9,574 bases of DNA from JAOADN01 sp049323795 (GTDB lineage Bacteria; Pseudomonadota; Alphaproteobacteria; Rhodobacterales; Rhodobacteraceae): contig JBMOOH010000041.1 in the NCBI GenBank assembly GCA_049323795.1, positions 1 through 9,574 on the forward strand, written 5' to 3'. Below, piece by piece: positions 6,316 to 9,574 of the stretch. Made by a program: the position numbers and the translations under genes. The notes under the pieces are model-generated. The model did no database searches and was not told where the DNA came from. It was given only the letters and a program-made list of their open reading frames with translations. Position 1 is the stretch's first letter. Every line of letters starts with the position of its first letter.

Positions 6316-6785
6316 GGCGCGCGGCGGTGGTCGCAGTCTGGCTTCTGGCCGCGCTGTTCGTCGCGGCGCAGGCCTACGTTCGCCTCGCGCCCCTCGACCC
6401 GGCGCTGTGGCATGCCGAGCCCCTTTCGGCGCGCAAGCTCTCGGGCAGCCGCGACTGGCTCGTCCGGCCCGAAGGGGGGGACGCTGCCGCACCCGTCTAT
6501 GCGGCGGAATCGCCCGTGCTTCTGTCCCGCGTGCAGGCCGTCGCGATGTCCGAGCCGCGGACGAAGGTTCTGGCGGGCTCGCCTGCGGACGGGTGGATGA
6601 CCTTCGTCCAGCGCTCGGCCCTGTGGGGGTTCCCGGACCTGATCTCGGTCCGGGCCTTTCCCGGGGGCAAGGGCGCGACCCTGGCGCTCTGGTCGCGGTC
6701 GCGGTTCGGCGAGTACGACCGGGGTGTCAACCGGGCGCGGGTGGAGCGCTGGCTTGCCGCGCTGAACCTGCCCACGGCCGAGTGA
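6312..6785 (+). CDS. DUF1499 domain protein with N-terminal membrane segment
   Basis: This is a 157-aa protein of unknown function. After two arginines, residues 4-21 form one hydrophobic helix that serves as a membrane anchor or uncleaved signal, so the rest is probably periplasmic. The C-terminal half carries the DUF1499 signature: FVQRSALWGFPDLISVR (98-114), then WSRSRFGEYDRGVNRARV (127-144), the conserved Ser-Arg-x-Gly-x-x-Asp-x-Gly-x-Asn-x-x-Arg-Val pattern. The ATG overlaps the agmatinase stop (ATGA), and GGAGG at 6302-6306 lies five bases before it, so translation is very likely coupled to agmatinase. The family's biochemical role is not known to me, and nothing here reveals it. The coupling may reflect genome compaction rather than shared function. 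prfA follows 57 bp later with its own likely promoter. Confidence 0.85.
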   Translation: MRRAAVVAVWLLAALFVAAQAYVRLAPLDPALWHAEPLSARKLSGSRDWLVRPEGGDAAAPVYAAESPVLLSRVQAVAMSEPRTKVLAGSPADGWMTFVQRSALWGFPDLISVRAFPGGKGATLALWSRSRFGEYDRGVNRARVERWLAALNLPTAE

Positions 6786-6805
6786 GGCACAACAGCGACG
6801 GCGGC

Positions 6806-6834
6806 TTGACCCTGGGCCCGGCCTGCGCCTAAAG
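6806..6834 (+). promoter_or_regulatory. Predicted prfA promoter, probably leaderless
   Basis: TTGACC (6806-6811) is a five-of-six match to the housekeeping -35. Seventeen bases later comes CTAAAG (6829-6834) as the -10 region. Initiation about 7-8 bp downstream falls at 6841-6843, on or next to the prfA ATG at 6843. No Shine-Dalgarno sequence precedes that ATG. Both facts fit a leaderless mRNA. The -10 is a poor match to TATAAT, so this is a reasoned prediction. Confidence 0.5.
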
Positions 6835-6842
6835 CGCGCGCC

Positions 6843-7898
6843 ATGATCCCCGCCGACCGCCTCGACCAGATCGTCCAGCGCTTCGAGTATCTCGAGGCGC
6901 GCCTGTCGGCCGGTGCGGGTGCGGCCGAGATCGCCACAATGTCGCGGGAATATTCGGACCTGAAGCCGGTGGTGGCCGAGATCCACCGCTACCGGCGCGC
7001 GCTTGCCGACCTCGACGATGCCAGGGGGATGGCGTCCGACCCCGAGATGAAGGCCCTGGCCGAGGAGGAGACGCGCCGCATCACCGCCGAGCTTCCCGAT
7101 CTGGAACAGGCGCTCCGGATCGCCCTTCTGCCCAGGGATGCCGCCGATGCGCGCCCTGCGATCCTGGAAATCCGGCCGGGGACCGGGGGCGAGGAGGCGG
7201 CGCTGTTCGCGGGCGACCTTCTGCGGATGTACCAGCGCTTTGCCGAGGCTCAGGGCTGGCGCTTCGACCTTCTGGAACTGACGCCGACCGAACTCGGCGG
7301 GGTCAAGGAAGCGGTCGCCCGGATCGAGGGCGAGGGGGTCTTTGCCCGGCTCAAGTACGAATCCGGCGTCCACCGCGTGCAGCGCGTGCCCGAGACCGAG
7401 GCGTCGGGCCGCATCCACACCTCTGCCGCGACGGTCGCGGTGCTGCCCGAGGCCGAGGAGGTCGAGATCGACATCCCCGACAAGGACATCCGCATCGACA
7501 CGATGCGGGCCTCGGGCGCGGGCGGGCAGCACGTGAACAAGACCGATTCGGCGGTCAGGCTCACGCACCTGCCCACCGGCATCGTCGTCACCTCCTCGCT
7601 CAAGTCCCAGCACCAGAACCGCGAAGTGGCGATGGCCGTCCTCCGGGCACGACTCTACGACCTGGAACGGGGACGGATCGACAGAGAACGCGCGTCGGAC
7701 CGCAGGTCGCAGCTCGGCTCGGGCGACCGGTCCGAGCGCATCCGCACCTACAACTTCCCCCAGGGCCGCCTCACCGACCACCGCATCGGGCTCACGCTCT
7801 ACCGGCTCGATTCCGTGATGGAAGGCGACCTGACCGAGATCACCGACGCGCTCGTCGCCCATGAGCAGGCGGCGCGGCTGGCCGAGGCCGAGGGGTGA
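6843..7898 (+). CDS. prfA: Peptide chain release factor 1
   Basis: RF1 recognises UAA and UAG in the ribosomal A site and triggers release of the finished protein. The length, 351 aa, is normal for bacterial RF1. Domain 1 contains RPGTGGEEAALFAGDL (111-126). The stop-codon-reading P-x-T tripeptide is PET at 183-185, within HRVQRVPETEASGRIHTS (177-194). The catalytic GGQ is at 227-229 in SGAGGQHVN, and GSGDRSERIRTYNFPQGR (292-309) is the standard C-terminal block. Two positions differ from what I expect in this group: VNKT (231-234) instead of the common VNTT after GGQ, and SSLKSQ (251-256), where relatives have Glu before KSQ. The ATG at 6843 has no ribosome site, consistent with a leaderless transcript. 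prmC overlaps its stop by 4 bp and encodes the enzyme that methylates Q229. Confidence 0.97.
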   Translation: MIPADRLDQIVQRFEYLEARLSAGAGAAEIATMSREYSDLKPVVAEIHRYRRALADLDDARGMASDPEMKALAEEETRRITAELPDLEQALRIALLPRDAADARPAILEIRPGTGGEEAALFAGDLLRMYQRFAEAQGWRFDLLELTPTELGGVKEAVARIEGEGVFARLKYESGVHRVQRVPETEASGRIHTSAATVAVLPEAEEVEIDIPDKDIRIDTMRASGAGGQHVNKTDSAVRLTHLPTGIVVTSSLKSQHQNREVAMAVLRARLYDLERGRIDRERASDRRSQLGSGDRSERIRTYNFPQGRLTDHRIGLTLYRLDSVMEGDLTEITDALVAHEQAARLAEAEG

Positions 7899-8743
7899 GC
7901 GGCGGCGGCAAGACGACCGTGGCCGAGGCGTTGCGGCGCGGGACGGCACGTCTGGCTGCGGCCGGGATCGAGGGCGCGGCGGGGGATGCGCGGCGTCTCA
8001 TGGCCCACGCCCTCGGCCTCGCGCCAGAGCGGCTCTTGCCCGCGGGGCGCGATCCGCTGGGCGATGCGGCCGCGGCCGCGTGGGAGGCCGCGCTCGCCGC
8101 GCGGCTCCTGCGCCGGCCGGTTGCCCAGATCGTCGGCGCGCGGCTCTTCTGGGGGCGGTCGTTCGCGGTCACGCGCGACACCCTCGACCCGCGCCCCGAG
8201 ACCGAGACCCTCGTGGCCGAGGCGCTGGCGGCCCCGTTCGACCGCGTGCTCGACCTCGGGACCGGGACGGGATGCATCCTCGTCTCGCTTCTGGCCGAGA
8301 GGCCGGACGCGGCCGGTGTCGGGGTGGACATCTCGCCTGCCGCGCTGGCGGTCGCGCGCGCGAACGCGGGGCGCCACGGCGTCGCGCAGCGGTCGGTCTT
8401 TCTCGAGGGCGACTGGTTCGGTCCGGTGGCGGGCGCGTTCGACCTGATCGTGGCAAACCCGCCCTACCTCGACGCGGACGAGATTGCCGGCCTCGCCCCC
8501 GAGGTCCGCGACTGGGAGCCGTCGCTCGCGCTCAGCCCCGGACCGGACGGACTGGCGGCCGTGCGGACGATCGCGTCCGGGGCGGCGCGGTTCCTCCGGC
8601 CGGGCGGGCGCATCCTCGTCGAGATCGGCTGGCGCCAGGGCCCGGCGGCCGCGCGGCTCTTCGACGCGGCGGGGCTGGCCGGCGTGCGGGTGATCCGCGA
8701 CCTCGACGGGCGCGACCGCGCGGTCTGCGCCGAACGGCGGTGA
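7895..8743 (+). CDS. prmC: Release factor glutamine N5-methyltransferase PrmC (HemK)
   Basis: PrmC uses S-adenosylmethionine to methylate the glutamine of the GGQ motif in RF1 and RF2, raising termination efficiency. The protein is 282 aa, the usual size. The N-terminal helical substrate-docking domain covers roughly residues 8-90. RPETETLV (100-107) is the family's linker motif. VLDLGTGTG (118-126) is the SAM-binding motif I, VGVDIS (142-147) ends with the acidic residue for the SAM ribose, and NPPY (188-191) is the catalytic motif that holds the target glutamine. The start is GTG at 7895, overlapping the prfA stop as GTGA, with GAGG upstream inside prfA. Translational coupling with its own substrate's gene is the usual arrangement. 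The opening residues SGGGKTT mimic a P-loop by chance; there is no NTPase domain. Confidence 0.96.
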   Translation: MSGGGKTTVAEALRRGTARLAAAGIEGAAGDARRLMAHALGLAPERLLPAGRDPLGDAAAAAWEAALAARLLRRPVAQIVGARLFWGRSFAVTRDTLDPRPETETLVAEALAAPFDRVLDLGTGTGCILVSLLAERPDAAGVGVDISPAALAVARANAGRHGVAQRSVFLEGDWFGPVAGAFDLIVANPPYLDADEIAGLAPEVRDWEPSLALSPGPDGLAAVRTIASGAARFLRPGGRILVEIGWRQGPAAARLFDAAGLAGVRVIRDLDGRDRAVCAERR

Positions 8744-8810
8744 CGCCGCCGCCATTCCGCCCGTTCGACCGGATTCGGCACCTGCGGGAACGGAGTGGGG
8801 AAGATTCCGC

Positions 8811-8839
8811 TTGTCACCCGTGCCGCTGCGTGGTTACAG
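8811..8839 (+). promoter_or_regulatory. Possible promoter of the DUF4167 gene
   Basis: TTGTCA (8811-8816) matches five of six bases of a -35. TTACAG (8834-8839) follows at 17 bp as a weak -10. Transcription would begin near 8846 and leave a leader of about 135 nt before the ATG at 8981. That leader includes a GC stem at 8854-8869. The rest of the 8744-8980 gap shows no gene or clear terminator; a small GC dyad overlaps the prmC stop (8736-8750) without a T-run. Confidence 0.3.
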
Positions 8840-8980
8840 GAATGCGTCGCGTGCGGACGGCTCCGTCTGCTGCGGTGGCTTGCCGGACTTTCCGCCGTTC
8901 CTGAGCGCCCGTCGCGGCGCATCGGGATCGGACAGGCGGCAAGCGGCACCAGGCCAAAGGGCCAGAGCTAGCGAAAGCAC

Positions 8981-9574
8981 ATGAGATCATCCAAGAACCG
9001 CTCGCGTTCGAAATCGAACCGGCAACGATCCATCGGCAACATCGTGAACCGGGTGTTCGACTCCTCGGGTCCCGAGGGCAAGGTCCGCGGGACGCCGGCG
9101 CAGATCATCGACAAGTACCTGATGCTGGCGCGCGATGCCCAACTCGGCAACGACAGGGTGGCCGAGCAGAACTTCCTTCAGCACGCCGAACACTACACCC
9201 GCCTGCTGGGCGAGGCGCAGCGCGAGCTTCAGCGCGAGCAGGACCTGCGCCAGGCGGGCCAGGGCGGCCAGGCGGGCCAGGGCGGCCAGGCAGGATCGGG
9301 CCACGGCTACGGTCCGGGCCACGGCTATGGTCCGGCACAGCCGGGTCAGGCGAACGGCGACCGGGGCCAGAACGGCTATGGCGGCGGACGCGAGCGCTTT
9401 GAGGCGCGCGGCGACGACGCGCCGCAGCACGACTACTACCGCGGCGATCTGCCTGCCCCGGCGGCAGAGGACGACGGCCCGGGTCTTGTCGCGACGCCCG
9501 AGGCGAGCGAGACCCCGCGCCGGCCCGACGCCGCGGCCGCCGCCCCGCAGGACGAGGCCGGCCCCGCGCGTGGC
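8981..9574 (+). CDS. DUF4167 domain protein (3' end beyond window)
   Basis: There are 198 codons with no stop before the window edge. The basic N-terminus (RSSKNRSRSKSNRQRS, residues 2-17) leads into the conserved DUF4167 core, roughly 18-85, with NIVNRVFDSSGPEGKVRGT (20-38), IIDKYLMLARDAQ (42-54) and NFLQHAEHYTRLL (64-76). After a short charged helix (77-90) the chain becomes low-complexity, rich in Gly, Gln, Ala and Pro, with hexapeptide repeats. The family is conserved in alphaproteobacteria, but I know of no established function. The Arg/Lys/Ser-rich head and disordered tail suggest nucleic-acid or ribosome association, which is inference. It follows prmC, a common order in this group. 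The upstream ribosome site is weak, and the second and third codons (AGA, TCA) are unusual for this GC-rich genome. Confidence 0.9.
   Translation, partial: MRSSKNRSRSKSNRQRSIGNIVNRVFDSSGPEGKVRGTPAQIIDKYLMLARDAQLGNDRVAEQNFLQHAEHYTRLLGEAQRELQREQDLRQAGQGGQAGQGGQAGSGHGYGPGHGYGPAQPGQANGDRGQNGYGGGRERFEARGDDAPQHDYYRGDLPAPAAEDDGPGLVATPEASETPRRPDAAAAAPQDEAGPARG
9251..9295 (+). repeat. 18-bp tandem repeat encoding QAGQGG
   Basis: CAGGCGGGCCAGGGCGGC is repeated exactly at 9251-9268 and 9269-9286. A partial third copy follows (9287-9295, two changes in nine bases). It encodes QAGQGG twice and then QAG, at residues 91-105 of the DUF4167 protein. The identical DNA copies indicate recent slippage rather than selection on protein alone. 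Confidence 0.85.
9299..9334 (+). repeat. 18-bp tandem repeat encoding GHGYGP
   Basis: Two adjacent 18-bp units (9299-9316 and 9317-9334) are identical except for one silent change (TAC/TAT). They encode GHGYGP twice. The unit has the same period as the preceding repeat but a different sequence, both within the disordered tail of the DUF4167 protein. Confidence 0.85.

Noticed and set aside
7389..7397. RF1 tripeptide PET instead of PAT or PVT
   Set aside because: PET also occurs in well-studied RF1 proteins such as that of Bacillus subtilis, so it is a normal variant of P-x-T.
7547..7900. Possible second-gene signal or P-loop at the prmC start (SGGGKTT)
   Set aside because: It lacks the full Walker A spacing and fold context, and the downstream protein is an ordinary PrmC.
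6285..7949. 554-codon minus-strand ORF opposite DUF1499 and prfA
   Set aside because: It mirrors well-identified genes, is Arg/Gly/Pro-rich, and shows no domain. The same applies to long minus-strand frames at 970-2331, 4214-5365 and 5296-6492.
8842..8904. 20-codon ORF in the DUF4167 leader
   Set aside because: It has no ribosome site and an Arg-rich composition expected by chance; too short to support without comparison.
1..9574. Mobile elements, CRISPR array, tRNA or rRNA, prophage, toxin-antitoxin pair
   Set aside because: No transposase, spaced direct repeats, cloverleaf, integrase or paired small genes were seen; the gene content looks chromosomal and ordinary.

Overview
The window comes from a high-GC alphaproteobacterium, most likely a member of the Rhodobacterales (Paracoccaceae/Roseobacteraceae). 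The grounds are the strong G/C bias at third codon positions, the order prfA - prmC - DUF4167 gene, and the close fit of every recognised protein to types I know from that group. The assignment rests on protein recognition, not on a search.

Layout, left to right. (1) mazG lies on the minus strand and runs off the left edge (1-825). (2) A 201-bp divergent gap holds two adjacent inverted repeats. (3) An M20-family amidohydrolase lies on the plus strand (1027-2187). (4) A 218-bp gap between convergent genes holds a possible small Trp-rich ORF on the minus strand and a GC hairpin. (5) A PuuB-like FAD amine oxidoreductase lies on the minus strand with a TTG start (2406-3749). (6) After an 80-bp divergent gap come a class III PLP aminotransferase (3830-5245), agmatinase (5347-6315) and a DUF1499 lipoprotein/membrane-type protein (6312-6785), all on the plus strand. 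Agmatinase is preceded by an AT-rich patch with a dyad, and its stop codon overlaps the DUF1499 start. (7) prfA (6843-7898) and prmC (7895-8743) overlap by 4 bp. (8) A 237-bp gap leads to a DUF4167 gene that runs off the right edge (8981-9574).

How the genes fit together. Agmatinase makes putrescine and urea from agmatine. The aminotransferase and the FAD oxidoreductase are of types that remove amino groups from such amines or their derivatives. The middle of the window therefore reads as a small polyamine/agmatine catabolism block. The M20 amidohydrolase could act on an N-acyl intermediate or be unrelated. prfA and prmC form a functional pair: PrmC methylates the GGQ glutamine of the release factor encoded just upstream. 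mazG and the DUF4167 gene are housekeeping or conserved neighbours.

I found no mobile element, CRISPR array, tRNA or rRNA, and no convincing new multi-gene system. The points most worth a second look are the dyad pair between mazG and the amidohydrolase, the T-N11-A dyad before agmatinase, the predicted leaderless prfA promoter, the small Trp-rich ORF, and the coupling of a DUF1499 gene to agmatinase.
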